Below are positions 23,321 through 32,651 of a stretch of 45,703 bases of DNA, piece after piece. The stretch lies in assembly GCA_013180605.1 (NCBI GenBank), contig QBUL01000184.1, positions 1 through 45,703 of the forward strand. The letters run 5' to 3'. Every line of letters starts with the position of its first letter. Positions within the stretch are counted from its first letter, which is position 1. Both the position numbers and the translations under genes were made by a program. Below the pieces are notes generated by a model. That model did no database searches, was not told where the DNA came from, and worked only from the letters and a program-made list of their open reading frames with translations. The stretch is from Candidatus Methanophagaceae archaeon GoMg1. GTDB taxonomy: Archaea; Halobacteriota; Syntropharchaeia; Alkanophagales; Methanospirareceae.

Positions 23321-23354
23321 CACTTTGCCTTTTCCACTGAGGTCAAGCGCAATC

Positions 23355-23765
23355 TTACTCTTTTATTACCGTCACATATACTTCTCTCCTTCTGGGACCG
23401 TCACACTCAACGAAAAAGATACTCTGCCATGTTCCGAGAGTCAAACCACCCTTTTCTATTGGTATCGTTACACTTGAACCGAGCACAACAGCCCGGAGAT
23501 GCGAACGTGCGTTGTTGTCTATTTTATCGTGCAAATACCCTTTGCCTTTTGGGATTAGCTCATTCAGAAACGCTAAGATGTCACTCTTCAGCCCAGTTTC
23601 GTTTTCATTTATTATGATTCCTGAAGTCGTATGCCGTGTGAACACCACACAGATTCCAGAATCAAGATTACCACTTTTATTTTTGGTTTTGACGATTTCT
23701 TTTACTTTCCCGGTAATGTCAATAAGCTCGGTGCTTTGCCCCGTCTCTATTTCTATTCTTTCCAT
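23355..23765 (-). CDS. YjbQ/UPF0047 family protein
   Basis: The protein has 136 residues, standard for the family. VVFTRHTTSGIIINENETG contains the conserved His and acidic residues, HDKIDNNARSHLRAVVLGSS the middle block, and GTWQSIFFVECDGPRRREV the end. UPF0047 proteins have weak thiamine-phosphate synthase activity in bacteria, but their physiological role is unsettled. The gene is monocistronic, with the tRNA downstream and a decayed transposase upstream. Confidence 0.9.
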   Translation of the reverse strand: MERIEIETGQSTELIDITGKVKEIVKTKNKSGNLDSGICVVFTRHTTSGIIINENETGLKSDILAFLNELIPKGKGYLHDKIDNNARSHLRAVVLGSSVTIPIEKGGLTLGTWQSIFFVECDGPRRREVYVTVIKE

Positions 23766-23828
23766 GTTATGATTTCCTTATTTAATCAGAAAGCTTTACT
23801 AAAGAAATGGGTGGTGGATCAACATCAG

Positions 23829-24257
23829 TTAAAATTCACCTCCAGCAGATATAATTTCAACCTCACCCATTATAATTATAAATCTTAAGTTATCTCTTTT
23901 CATCATTCTGGACTTAAACACCTCGTAAGATTCTTCAGATACGTACCTCATTAGGATGAGGTTGAGAATTGCCTCCAGACATTTAGTGGTCCACCACATC
24001 CATTTATGTTTCGTCCTTTTCGATATCCCCCCCCATCAACCGCTCTATAAGATTTGAATTCTATGGCACCTTTCTTCTTTTGACAGCCATGATTGCAAAG
24101 GTTTTCTCAATCAACTCTTCATCCGCTTTCCGGATCGCTGCTTCTGTCACCTTCTGTTCCAAGCCAAGTCCCTTCACGGCAGTTGCTACAGACCAACCGA
24201 TACTTTTTTATTCCCATCAAACGGTATTTTTATCTGGTGAGATACAGTAATATCCAT
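23829..24257 (-). pseudogene. Decayed transposase
   Basis: On the minus strand a GGAGGTGA site precedes ATG 24257 (MDITVSHQIKIPFDGNKK). A frameshift near 24190 leads to ATAVKGLGLEQKVTEAAIRK, an in-frame TAG comes before NSNLIERLMG, and a second shift at a run of eight G's opens ISKRTKHKWMWWTTKCLEA, LNLILMRYVSEESYEVF and a C-terminal SAGGEF. The order (N..ERLMGEIxKRTK, then a W-rich block) is like the end of DDE transposases, but the IS family was not identified. At least two indels and one stop make it inactive. Confidence 0.6.
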
Positions 24258-24486
24258 TGGGATTCACCTCCTCTGCATCCAACATGCTGGATGTGTTTCC
24301 CTTAGGATTTTTTATAACCTTAACCGATATTGAAACACGACCAACGTTTTTAAGAGACTAAAATAAAAATAGAACGACCAAAACCTTTTGTCTTTATAAG
24401 CCTTCTTTAACTCTTAAATCAGAAAAGAGGAGAGAAGAAAAGAAAAAAGAGGGAAGAGAGAGTGAGAGAGTGTGAGCGAGCGTAAA

Positions 24487-25908
24487 ATGAGACGAGTGCG
24501 GGTGATGAAGTTTGGCGGTGGGGCAGTGGCAGATGGTAAAAAGATAAAGACCGTGGCAAATTTGATACGGCAGAGCAAAGAGGAAACAGAGGAAAAGGGG
24601 AGCAATGGACTGGTCGTGGTGACTTCCGCAATTTTCGAGATTACTGATATATTGCATGAAAACGCAAGCAGGGTGGCAAAAGAAGGAGACGTGGAAAAGG
24701 TAAAAGAATTTGTGAACGAATTAAAAAACAGGCATGAAACTGCGGCATCTGAGGCAATAGGCAATAAGCACGTGTTGAACGTGGTAAAAAAAGAGATAGA
24801 AGAAAGAGTGGGGGGAATGGAGAAAGCTTTGGTTGGTATATGTCTGTTGGGCGAATTAACAGCGAGGTCGCTTGACTATATCGTTTCCTTCGGTGAACGA
24901 TTAGCAGCTCCTATCCTGGCGGGTACGTTACAATCAATGGGTATGGACGCTGTGCATCTCACCGGTGGTGACGCAGGAATAATAACGAATGCCAACTATG
25001 GCAATGCACAGTTAACAAGCGATGCGGAAGAAACAATAAGGGGGCGAATTATGCCTTTATTGGACGATAATAAAATACCCGTCGTCAGCGGATATATGGG
25101 GGAAACGAAGAACGGGATAACGACAACGCTGGGTAGAGGCGGCTCGGACTATACTGCGACCATAATAGGTGCGGCGATAGATGCCGATGAAGTATGGCTC
25201 TGGAAAGAAACCGAAGGAATAATGAGTGCAGACCCCAGGATAATACGGAACGCAAGAAAGATACCCTATATCTCATATATGGAGGCGATGGAACTATCCT
25301 ATTTCGGCGCTTCGATTCTCCATCCAAGGGCGATAGAACCGGTGATGCGAAAAAGAGTGCCGATACGAGTGAAGAATTTACTCAAGCCTGAAGATACGGG
25401 CACGCTTATTGGTGAAGAGCCAGAAAAGACGGAAAAGGCAGCTAAAGCCATTACGCTGATTGAAAACACCTCGATTATAAACATCGCGGGGGCAGGCGTG
25501 AGGAGCATATCCGACGTTGCAGCTCGTATATTCTCGGTCTTAGCTGATGAAGGCGTGGAGGTCATCATGATAAGCCAGGGCTCTTCGGAAAGAAACATAT
25601 CCATCATTATAGAGAGTGCGCAATTAGAAAGAGCCATTGGTGCAATACAGAGGATAAACGCAGAAGGCACGGTGATTAGGGATTTTACGTCTAATAGTGA
25701 TGTTTGCGCAATGAGTGTTGTTGGAGCAGAAATGGCAGGAACGCCGGGAGTTGCGGGAGAAATCTTTTCCGCTCTTGGCAATGGAGGGATAAGCATAATA
25801 ATGATCTCACAGGGCAGTTCAGAGTTTAATATTTCGTTCGTGGTAAAAAAGAGGGACGCTTATAAAGCAGCACAAGCGATACATGATATGTTTGAGATGG
25901 GAATGTAA
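24487..25908 (+). CDS. lysC: Aspartate kinase
   Basis: From the ATG at 24487 (a GTG at 24472 is possible) the protein has 473 residues. The kinase domain shows VMKFGGGAVADGKKIK, SFGERLAAPILAG, TTLGRGGSDYTATIIGAAI and GASILHPRAIEPVM. Two C-terminal ACT domains repeat the VIMISQGSSE motif at about 360 and 440, the site where lysine or threonine feedback is usually read. It phosphorylates aspartate as the first step to Lys, Thr and Met. The usual KFGGTSV loop reads KFGGGAV. It is flanked by unrelated genes. Confidence 0.92.
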   Translation: MRRVRVMKFGGGAVADGKKIKTVANLIRQSKEETEEKGSNGLVVVTSAIFEITDILHENASRVAKEGDVEKVKEFVNELKNRHETAASEAIGNKHVLNVVKKEIEERVGGMEKALVGICLLGELTARSLDYIVSFGERLAAPILAGTLQSMGMDAVHLTGGDAGIITNANYGNAQLTSDAEETIRGRIMPLLDDNKIPVVSGYMGETKNGITTTLGRGGSDYTATIIGAAIDADEVWLWKETEGIMSADPRIIRNARKIPYISYMEAMELSYFGASILHPRAIEPVMRKRVPIRVKNLLKPEDTGTLIGEEPEKTEKAAKAITLIENTSIINIAGAGVRSISDVAARIFSVLADEGVEVIMISQGSSERNISIIIESAQLERAIGAIQRINAEGTVIRDFTSNSDVCAMSVVGAEMAGTPGVAGEIFSALGNGGISIIMISQGSSEFNISFVVKKRDAYKAAQAIHDMFEMGM

Positions 25909-25981
25909 AAGGTATTTAATAAACCTATTTATCTTATGAGAACATTAATTTAATGGAAGGATAAAAAAGAAAGTGAGAATA

Positions 25982-27949
25982 ATGACCGAATCAAATTCAA
26001 ATGTAATAAGCAGTAAGGGCAAGGATAAGCAACGTGAAACTGACCTGCTGGGCAGCGCGGAAATAAAGACAACCGAAGAAATAGAAGTTCCAAAGTTGCT
26101 GATTGACCAGGTGATAGGGCAGGAACGCGGCGTGGAAGTGATAAAAAAAGCGGCTAAGCAGAGAAGACACGTGATGCTTATCGGCACCCCCGGTACGGGC
26201 AAGTCAATGCTTGGGAGCAGCATGGCGGAATTGCTGCCAAAGGAGGAATTACAGGATATTCTTGTCTATCCCAACCCGGAGGATAAAAACACACCGAAGA
26301 TACGCGTTGTTCCTTATGGTAAAGGAAAAGAGATAGTAGATGCGCAGAAGTTAGAAGTGAGAAAGCGCCTTCAAATGCGAAATACGTTTGTTATGTTTAC
26401 TTTCTTCCTCATCATGGGTATGGGTTTGATTTACGCATTACAATTCAGCCCGGTTAAAATTGAGTACATTTTTTGGTCGATAATCGCCGGTGCCGTTATG
26501 CTTCTGGTGTTCCGATGGATGATGCCGAAGGAGGAGGCGCTGATGCCGAAGTTGCTTGTCTCCAATACTGGGCGTGAAACCGCACCTTACATAGATGCAA
26601 CGGGAGCGCATTCAGGAGCGCTGCTCGGCGACGTCAGGCACGACCCATACCAGTCAGGTGGATTGGAGACGCCCGCACACGACAGAGTAGAGGCAGGTGC
26701 TATCCACAAGGCGCATAAAGGCGTTCTTTTCATTGACGAGATAAACACACTGAGATTAGAAGCGCAGCAGAACCTGCTTACCGCATTGCAGGAGAAGAAG
26801 TATCCGATAACGGGACAATCGGAGAGAAGTGCAGGGGCTATGGTGAAGACCGACCCCGTGCCTTGTGATTTCACCATGATCGCCGCGGGCAATCTGGATG
26901 CCGTGGCAGGTATGCATCCTGCTCTTCGTTCTCGAATAAAGGGCTATGGATACGAGATATACATGAAAGATACGATGGACGATACGGAGGAGAACAGAAA
27001 AAAGCTTGTCAGGTTCATTGCTCAAGAAGTGAAGCGGGACAAAAAGATACCGCATTTCGATAGAACGGGTGTGGAAGAGATATTAAGGGAAGCGAAGAGG
27101 AGAGCAGGCAGAAAAGGCCACCTTACCCTGATATTAAGGGACCTGGGTGGACTGGTGCGTGTGGCGGGCGACATTGCTCGTGCTGAAGGTGCTAAATACG
27201 TAACCGGAGAGCATGTGATAAATGGAAAGGCGATGGCTAAATCCGTGGAGCAGCAAGTGGCTGATGAATATCTTGAGCACAAGAAGGACTACAAATTATT
27301 CAAAACCGAGGGGTTTGAGGTGGGCAGGGTAAATGGACTCGCGGTAGTGGGAGATTCGGGTGTGATGCTCCCCATAATGGCTGAGGTTACGCCAGCACAA
27401 TCGAAGGAGGAAGGTAAAGTAATAGCGACAGGTAGATTGCAGGAAATAGCGCAGGAAGCAGTGCAAAACGTTTCCGCAGTGTTCAAGAAGTTCACCGGGA
27501 AGAACATATCCACGAAAGACATTCATATTCAATTTGTAGGCACGCACGAAGGCGTGGAGGGCGATTCAGCTTCTATTTCCATTGCTACTGCTGTTATTTC
27601 CTCGCTGGAGAACATTCCGGTTAATCAGAGTATAGCGATGACGGGTTCCTTGTCCGTGCGAGGTGACGTTTTGCCTGTGGGTGGAGTAACGCCGAAGGTA
27701 GAAGCAGCGGTACAGGCAGGTATCAAAGAGGTGCTGATTCCTCAAGCGAACGTGAATGACGTGCTTATCGAAGATAGGTATAAAGAGAAGGTGAAAATAA
27801 CACCGGTGGTATCAATAGAGGACGTGCTTGAGCATGTTTTAGCGGGTAAGCTGAAGAAGAAGTTCATAGAGAAGATAAAGAGTTTCACAACGGGTGTGGA
27901 GAAGATTATTCCTGAGCGTGTTGTGGATAAAAGTGCGATTCAGCAGTAA
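25982..27949 (+). CDS. lonB: Archaeal Lon protease (LonB type, membrane-bound)
   Basis: From the ATG at 25982 the protein has 655 residues. Walker A is LIGTPGTGKSMLG. Two transmembrane segments lie within the AAA+ module (FVMFTFFLIMGMGLIYAL and YIFWSIIAGAVMLLVF, about residues 135-180), typical of LonB. Walker B is GVLFIDEIN. The protease domain has the catalytic Ser in EGVEGDSASISIA and Lys in VTPKVEAAVQAG. It degrades damaged and regulatory proteins at the inner face of the membrane. The GTG nine bases upstream is a weaker start. Confidence 0.95.
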   Translation: MTESNSNVISSKGKDKQRETDLLGSAEIKTTEEIEVPKLLIDQVIGQERGVEVIKKAAKQRRHVMLIGTPGTGKSMLGSSMAELLPKEELQDILVYPNPEDKNTPKIRVVPYGKGKEIVDAQKLEVRKRLQMRNTFVMFTFFLIMGMGLIYALQFSPVKIEYIFWSIIAGAVMLLVFRWMMPKEEALMPKLLVSNTGRETAPYIDATGAHSGALLGDVRHDPYQSGGLETPAHDRVEAGAIHKAHKGVLFIDEINTLRLEAQQNLLTALQEKKYPITGQSERSAGAMVKTDPVPCDFTMIAAGNLDAVAGMHPALRSRIKGYGYEIYMKDTMDDTEENRKKLVRFIAQEVKRDKKIPHFDRTGVEEILREAKRRAGRKGHLTLILRDLGGLVRVAGDIARAEGAKYVTGEHVINGKAMAKSVEQQVADEYLEHKKDYKLFKTEGFEVGRVNGLAVVGDSGVMLPIMAEVTPAQSKEEGKVIATGRLQEIAQEAVQNVSAVFKKFTGKNISTKDIHIQFVGTHEGVEGDSASISIATAVISSLENIPVNQSIAMTGSLSVRGDVLPVGGVTPKVEAAVQAGIKEVLIPQANVNDVLIEDRYKEKVKITPVVSIEDVLEHVLAGKLKKKFIEKIKSFTTGVEKIIPERVVDKSAIQQ

Positions 27950-27996
27950 ACCAAACCAGTGGCGTTCTTAGAAGAAATTTTTTGTAAGCGATTTAT

Positions 27997-28032
27997 CACC
28001 GCAGAGAGCGCAGAGTACGCAGAGTTTTAAGA
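27997..28032 (+). repeat. Dispersed repeat family 2 (CGCAGAG units), copy 1
   Basis: The stretch reads TCACCGCAGAGAGCGCAGAG and then TACGCAGAGTTTTAA. The same units occur at about 32530, 34440 and 36055. It lies after the lon gene and next to a family-1 repeat. Confidence 0.7.
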
Positions 28033-28054
28033 CTGTTCAATCATTGTTCCGGTT

Positions 28055-28232
28055 TTCTGATTGTATATAAAGTATAGGTTCCTTCTATTTAAGACACAGA
28101 TTTACACTGATTTACGCAGATTTATTTTAGTTTAACCGTGTTGATTCTTATCATCTGTGTTAATCTGTGTCTATAATATAATTTATTTTCTGTTTTCTTA
28201 TGGAAATCTGTGTAATCTGTGGTTAATAATTT
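28055..28232 (+). repeat. Dispersed repeat family 1, copy D
   Basis: This is the fullest copy: head TTGTATATAAAGTATAGGTT, arm GACACAGATTTACACTGATT, middle ACGCAGATTTATTTTAGTTT, opposite arm ATCTGTGTTAATCTGTGTC, and tail GGAAATCTGTGTAATCTGTGG. The arms can form a long imperfect stem. It fills most of the gap between lon and the convergent gene at 28237. Confidence 0.8.
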
Positions 28233-28236
28233 TTAA

Positions 28237-29322
28237 TCACAATTCCCAGACCTTACGAATCCCCAATCGGTTTACGAGTTCAAGAAGAAGTCCCTGCTTA
28301 TAATTCGTGTATGCTACCTCGTTCGGCACAGCTATTGCTATCTTACGCTCAGATAATTTTGGATATGCATCTTTAAACACCGCTTCAAATTTGCTTTTGT
28401 CTATCCACTTCGGTATGTGCTCGGTAATAAAAACCACGGGAAAGTTTTTCCATTCTGTTGCTTCATATACCGATAAGCTATCTGTAACCACGATGTAGAG
28501 TGAATCATGCTCTACAAGCGCATTGCACGTGCTAAACAAAAAAGAGTCATCCGTTGAGAATCCGCTGAAATATCCAAACGTATCGCCTATCATTTCACTT
28601 CCGGGAATGCTAAGTGTCTCAGCAAGTTTCTCTTTTCGCTTTTCACGCACCATTCTCGTCCTTGCGCCCTCTACAAGTTCGGTTATCTCTTTTTCAACTG
28701 TTTCTCGCAGTGGTTCCGTGAGTTTGTTCGTTTTCCATTCTTTTAACTTTTCCTTTGCTTCCTCTATTCTATCCTCACTCTGATTTTGATATAACGCCAG
28801 AAATTCAGTTGTTTGCCTTTTTCCATACACGCACAGATTATGCGCGATAAACTCATTTTCTAACGACTGGAAGACCGCAGGCGAAAACATTTCTGCGATG
28901 ACCATTTTTATACTCGCATATTGCGTGAATCCGCCAGCGCCGTGTTTACCCATTTTCAAAAGCAGTTCTATCATTTTTAGTTTCGCTTTTTCTCCTTCTT
29001 CCACTGCTTTATCAATGTAATCCACTAAATCCCCTGGCTGTGGCGAACATTCGGCGGCAAACCTGTCGAAAATCGCTTCATAGCCCGACAGGCACAGATA
29101 CTCGTCATAAGCGCCTATTTTTATGATGCTCTTTTTTCTAAGCAATTTCAACAAACCCTCGCAGTCATCCTCTTCCTTTCCTGTCATCGCCCGAAAGTTT
29201 TTCACAAGCGTTTCATCTGTTGTATAGCCTTTTAGCTGATAAAACAACCCCAGCAGCGTCTTTAGGTCCTCATTTGCGTCTATCAAACCCGAAAGGGTAC
29301 TTCTATATTCTTCAGGATACAT
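28237..29322 (-). CDS. Hypothetical protein downstream of ftsY (361 aa)
   Basis: The ATG at 29322 (MYPEEYRSTLSGLIDANEDL) has an AAGGAGGAG site inside the end of ftsY, so it is translationally coupled. The N-terminal 90 residues look like a winged-helix or helical domain (LLKLLRKKSIIKIGAYDEYL). A charged helical stretch runs at about 190-230. The C-terminal 140 residues alternate strands and helices (LYIVVTDSLSVYEA, FPVVFITEHIPKWI, KIAIAVPNEVAYTNY). No family is recognised. Position behind ftsY suggests a conserved operon partner but no function can be assigned. Confidence 0.75.
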   Translation of the reverse strand: MYPEEYRSTLSGLIDANEDLKTLLGLFYQLKGYTTDETLVKNFRAMTGKEEDDCEGLLKLLRKKSIIKIGAYDEYLCLSGYEAIFDRFAAECSPQPGDLVDYIDKAVEEGEKAKLKMIELLLKMGKHGAGGFTQYASIKMVIAEMFSPAVFQSLENEFIAHNLCVYGKRQTTEFLALYQNQSEDRIEEAKEKLKEWKTNKLTEPLRETVEKEITELVEGARTRMVREKRKEKLAETLSIPGSEMIGDTFGYFSGFSTDDSFLFSTCNALVEHDSLYIVVTDSLSVYEATEWKNFPVVFITEHIPKWIDKSKFEAVFKDAYPKLSERKIAIAVPNEVAYTNYKQGLLLELVNRLGIRKVWEL

Positions 29323-30274
29323 TTTTCTCCTCCTTATCATTATTTCCTAATAACCTATCCATGAGCCAGTCCGTATCGAACGTCACTAAATCGTCGTATC
29401 CCTGGCCCGTACCCATGAATAAAATGGGTTTAGAAGTAGAATGCGCAATGGAGATAGCAGTTCCTCCTTTTGCATCTACATCCGTCTTTGCCAGGATGGA
29501 ACCATCTATTCCCACGGCATCATCGAATTTCTTCGCCCTTTCCACTGCATCGTTCCCTGCCATCGCTTCGTCCACAAATATCACGAGGTCTGGCTTTGTC
29601 ACCCGGCATATCTTCTTCAACTGCTCCATGAGATTTACGGCTGTATGCATCCTACCTGCGGTGTCCGCCAGAACCACATCCATCTTATTTGCCTCCGCAT
29701 ATTTCACTGCATCATATACAACCGCTGTGGGGTCTGCACCATATTGATGCTTCACCACTCTTATCCCCAGGTTAGATGCGTGTTCCTCTATCTGTTCAGT
29801 TGCGCCCGCTCTGTACGTATCCGCAGATGCAAACACCACCGAGTGACCTTTTCCAAGTAACTTCTTCGCCACTTTTGCGATACTCGTTGTCTTTCCTGTG
29901 CCGTTCACACCGACAAAAACAATATTTACGGGCTTCTCGCTCTTATCCACGAACTCCTCAAAATCGAATTTGTCCACGTCAACAACATTTACCAACGCAT
30001 CTCTTATTGCTTCTTTCACCACTTTCGCGGTATTCACACCCCATTTCTTCCTCTTACCTGCTAATTCTCCCTTCACACCAGCAATCAGCTCCTCCACTAC
30101 GGATAATGCCACGTCACTCTCCAACAACGCCGTTTCCAGATACTCTAACGGTTCTTTCAAATCTTTCTCAGTCAAAATCGTCTCTCCTTCTAATGCCGCC
30201 TTTCCTTTCTCGCTTATTTTGTGCTCGATGCTTTTGGAGAAGTTCCGAAGCTTCGTTCTCAGTTTGTCAAACAT
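29312..30274 (-). CDS. ftsY: Signal recognition particle receptor FtsY
   Basis: The protein has 320 residues. An N-terminal helical region (1-90) precedes the SRP-type GTPase: VGVNGTGKTTSIAKVA (G1), ASADTYRAGATEQ, VLADTAGRMHTAVNLM (G3), ILAKTDVDAKGGTAIS (G4) and LFMGTGQGYDDLVTFD. FtsY receives ribosome-SRP complexes at the membrane and resets them by paired GTP hydrolysis with SRP54. The gene follows prefoldin alpha by 35 bases, an order common in euryarchaea, and overlaps the next gene by 11 bases. Confidence 0.96.
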   Translation of the reverse strand: MFDKLRTKLRNFSKSIEHKISEKGKAALEGETILTEKDLKEPLEYLETALLESDVALSVVEELIAGVKGELAGKRKKWGVNTAKVVKEAIRDALVNVVDVDKFDFEEFVDKSEKPVNIVFVGVNGTGKTTSIAKVAKKLLGKGHSVVFASADTYRAGATEQIEEHASNLGIRVVKHQYGADPTAVVYDAVKYAEANKMDVVLADTAGRMHTAVNLMEQLKKICRVTKPDLVIFVDEAMAGNDAVERAKKFDDAVGIDGSILAKTDVDAKGGTAISIAHSTSKPILFMGTGQGYDDLVTFDTDWLMDRLLGNNDKEEKNVS

Positions 30275-30309
30275 TGTTCTTCTTTAATTACTCGATTTGT
30301 GGTCACTAC

Positions 30310-30780
30310 TTACCCCGTTCTCCCGGTGCCAGCGCTGGTGCCACTATCGGCGATTTGTTGTAATCGTGCCTGCAATTTCTGCGCTTCTTGCTCCAGCTTT
30401 TGCATCATTCCGCTCATTTCACGCAGTGTATTTTCTAAATTCTCCTTCTTCTCCTTAAGATACTCCGTTGAAGAAGCAGGGTCTTTTTCTGCACTTACAC
30501 CGCCGCCTATACTGACGATTATTTTATCTGTATCGCTGAGTGTAACGTAAACCGATGAATTAGCCCCTATTGGCACTATCAGCTCGTCACCTGCTTTCAT
30601 GTGTTTCAACTGCTTTATCGTCTCTATCGCCTTATCATGCTCTACTATCGCCTGCCGGACAAAAGCCAATTCCTGCGATGTCGCCTCCGCCTGTGCCTGA
30701 TATTGGCGCAATTTTAATAGCAAAGACTGCGCTTCTGCTTGCTGTTCTCTCTCTCCTCCACGTACTCCTCTTTCTTCCAT
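30310..30780 (-). CDS. pfdA: Prefoldin alpha subunit
   Basis: The ATG at 30780, with AAGGGG upstream, gives 156 residues; a TTG at 30804 is less likely. Two long coiled-coil helices (about 15-65 and 100-145) enclose beta-hairpins (DELIVPIGANSSVYVTL and KIIVSIGGGVSAEKD), the prefoldin alpha layout. Two alpha and four beta subunits form the jellyfish-shaped chaperone that passes unfolded proteins to the thermosome. The Gly/Thr-rich end (SGTSAGTGRTG) is unstructured. It is the first gene of an operon with ftsY. Confidence 0.93.
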   Translation of the reverse strand: MEERGVRGGEREQQAEAQSLLLKLRQYQAQAEATSQELAFVRQAIVEHDKAIETIKQLKHMKAGDELIVPIGANSSVYVTLSDTDKIIVSIGGGVSAEKDPASSTEYLKEKKENLENTLREMSGMMQKLEQEAQKLQARLQQIADSGTSAGTGRTG

Positions 30781-30867
30781 TTTTATCCCCTTAATTTCCT
30801 TCAAGAAATAATGTTCTATTACAATACTAACTTTTTCTTTAACACTTAAAAATAAAATTGTTGAACG

Positions 30868-31272
30868 ATGAAAATAAAAGGCAGAAGCATCTCAAAAGGC
30901 GTAGCCTCCGGGAAAGCATTAATATCAAAACAGAAAATATCCTTTCTCGGTGCCGTAGACCCGGTCACAGGCGTTATCATGGATAAATCGCTTGACATCT
31001 ATGGAGAAGAGATAACCAATCGTATTTTGATATTCCCGGGCGGAAAAGGTTCAACTGTTGGCTCTTATGTGATATATCAGCTTAAGAAGCATGGAAAAAG
31101 CCCGTGTGCTATGATTGTTCAGCGTGTAGATACGATAGTGGCAGTGGGGGCGATAATAGCGGAGATACCGGCTGTTGATTCGCTTGAGACCGACCCACTC
31201 GAAGGCGAACTGATACGGGACGGAGAGGAGGTGCTTGTAAATGGAACCAGTGGCTACATCGAATTACAATGA
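30868..31272 (+). CDS. Phosphomevalonate dehydratase small subunit (aconitase X swivel domain, DUF126)
   Basis: The protein has 134 residues. RSISKGVASGKALISKQKIS, LIFPGGKGSTVGSYVIYQL, then DTIVAVGAIIAEIPAVD match the DUF126 swivel domain. In archaea this subunit joins AcnX (DUF521) to dehydrate 5-phosphomevalonate to trans-anhydromevalonate phosphate in isoprenoid synthesis. The large subunit is not in the window. The gene is divergent from pfdA (60 bases between) and its 3' end overlaps taw1 by 32 bases, so the two are coupled. Confidence 0.9.
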   Translation: MKIKGRSISKGVASGKALISKQKISFLGAVDPVTGVIMDKSLDIYGEEITNRILIFPGGKGSTVGSYVIYQLKKHGKSPCAMIVQRVDTIVAVGAIIAEIPAVDSLETDPLEGELIRDGEEVLVNGTSGYIELQ

Positions 31273-32260
31273 AGCAGAAGAAACAAAAACGAGGAAAACG
31301 CTGGAAAAGCAAGGATACCACTTTGTAGGCACGCACAAGCACAGCGCGGTGAAAACGTGTTTATGGCTCTGGAAATCTATCAGAGGTGAAGGGAATTGTT
31401 ATAAGGGCAAATTTTACGGCATTTCTGCCCATAGATGCGTCCAGATGACACCATCCATTTTCTGCAATCAGCGATGCGTTCATTGCTGGCGCCCTCTTGA
31501 AGCATTCAACATAAACACAGGGGCAGGAGCAGAAGAGGTTGTTTGGGATTCGCCGGAAGAGATAGCAGAAGGCTGTCTAAAAGAGCAAAAGAGGCTCATT
31601 TCCGGGTTTAAAGGCTCGCCAAAGACTGACATGGATGTCTTTGCCGAAGCGGAGAGTCCCAAGCACGTTGCTATTTCGCTTATTGGCGAGCCTACTTTAT
31701 ATCCCTATTTAAAGGAGCTTATACAGGAATTCCATTCGTATGGCATGACCACTTTTGTGGTGACAAACGGCACGAATCCCGATGTTGTACGAGAAATAGA
31801 GCCCACGCAGTTGTATTTGTCCTTGAATGCTCCGGATGAAACCATTTATAAACGAGTTGCACATGCCGACTACTGGTCGCAGGTAAACGAATCGCTGGAC
31901 GAGCTAAGCATGAAGAAGAGAAAAACGAGAACGGTTATAAGGATTACCTGCATGCAGGGGCTGAACATGCTAAATCCTGCGGGGTATGCGGAATTGTTAA
32001 AAATAGCGAATCCTGATTTTATCGAGGTGAAGGCGTACATGCACCTTGGGTATTCGAGGAAACGATTGTCCCGCGAAGCTATGCCTGCGCATCGTCAGGT
32101 AAAGGAGTTTGCAAGTGAAATTACAGAACGTTTAGCAGCGGCTGCTTCTGATGTTAAGGCTAATTATAATTACCGGATTGTGGATGAATCGGAGATAAGT
32201 AGAGTGGTTCTTATTTCAAACGTTTCTTTGGAAAAGAAAGCTTTGCTAAGCTTAAGGTGA
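31241..32260 (+). CDS. taw1: tRNA 4-demethylwyosine synthase Taw1 (TYW1)
   Basis: The protein has 339 residues. The radical SAM cluster is Cys75-x3-Cys79-x2-Cys82 (IFCNQRCVHCW). The family-specific second cluster is Cys40, Cys53 and Cys66, spaced 12 residues apart. AISLIGEPTLYPYLKELI and FVVTNGTNPDVV belong to the barrel. The enzyme joins pyruvate carbons to m1G37 of tRNA-Phe to make the tricyclic base of wyosine. A GGAGAGGAGG site lies in the upstream gene. The last dozen residues (SLEKKALLSLR) run into a nucleotidyltransferase scrap, so the native C-terminus may be altered. Confidence 0.92.
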   Translation: MEPVATSNYNEAEETKTRKTLEKQGYHFVGTHKHSAVKTCLWLWKSIRGEGNCYKGKFYGISAHRCVQMTPSIFCNQRCVHCWRPLEAFNINTGAGAEEVVWDSPEEIAEGCLKEQKRLISGFKGSPKTDMDVFAEAESPKHVAISLIGEPTLYPYLKELIQEFHSYGMTTFVVTNGTNPDVVREIEPTQLYLSLNAPDETIYKRVAHADYWSQVNESLDELSMKKRKTRTVIRITCMQGLNMLNPAGYAELLKIANPDFIEVKAYMHLGYSRKRLSREAMPAHRQVKEFASEITERLAAAASDVKANYNYRIVDESEISRVVLISNVSLEKKALLSLR

Positions 32261-32579
32261 CTTTTATCCGCACAGCGACATTGACCTTCTTCTGGTATCT
32301 GATGAGTTCCCGGATGACTGGTTCAAGCGACAGGAGAAATTATACTTTTTGAAGTCGAAACAGATTGAACCTATTGGTTACGCCACGCCTGAAATACGCG
32401 GGATGATAGCGGAAGGCAATAAGTTTATCGAGAACGTTTTCCGGGAGGGAAAAGAGATTGAACTAAATAAGTTTCGTGTAAGATGCGTGGAGAGGTGGGA
32501 AAGGGATGCTTGGGATTTTTGTAGTTGTTGCTTACCGCAAAGCACGCAGAGAACATTTCAAAGCAATCTAAATCATTAA
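32256..32579 (+). pseudogene. MNT-type nucleotidyltransferase fragment
   Basis: The frame from 32256 reads GDFYPHSDIDLLLVSDEF, PDDWFKRQEKLYFLKSKQIE and EIRGMIAEGNKFIENVFREG. SDIDLLLV is the metal-binding strand of minimal nucleotidyltransferases, normally preceded by a GSxxxG loop, which is absent because the frame meets a stop and the taw1 end. The tail runs into CGCAGAG repeat sequence. Such proteins usually pair with a HEPN partner as a toxin-antitoxin system; none is here. It is a truncated relic. Confidence 0.65.
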
Positions 32580-32622
32580 AAATCTCCGCGGTCTCGGCGC
32601 TCTCCGCGGTGTTAAATCCCTA
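32530..32622. repeat. Dispersed repeat family 2, copy 2 (facing units)
   Basis: TTACCGCAAAGCACGCAGAG on the left faces CTCCGCGGTCTCGGCGCTCT on the right, making an inverted pair of CGCAGAG-type units about 90 bases across. It separates the nucleotidyltransferase scrap from the Cas4-like gene. Confidence 0.65.
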
Positions 32623-32651
32623 TGTTTTTAGACTCTGCCGCTAAACATTCG

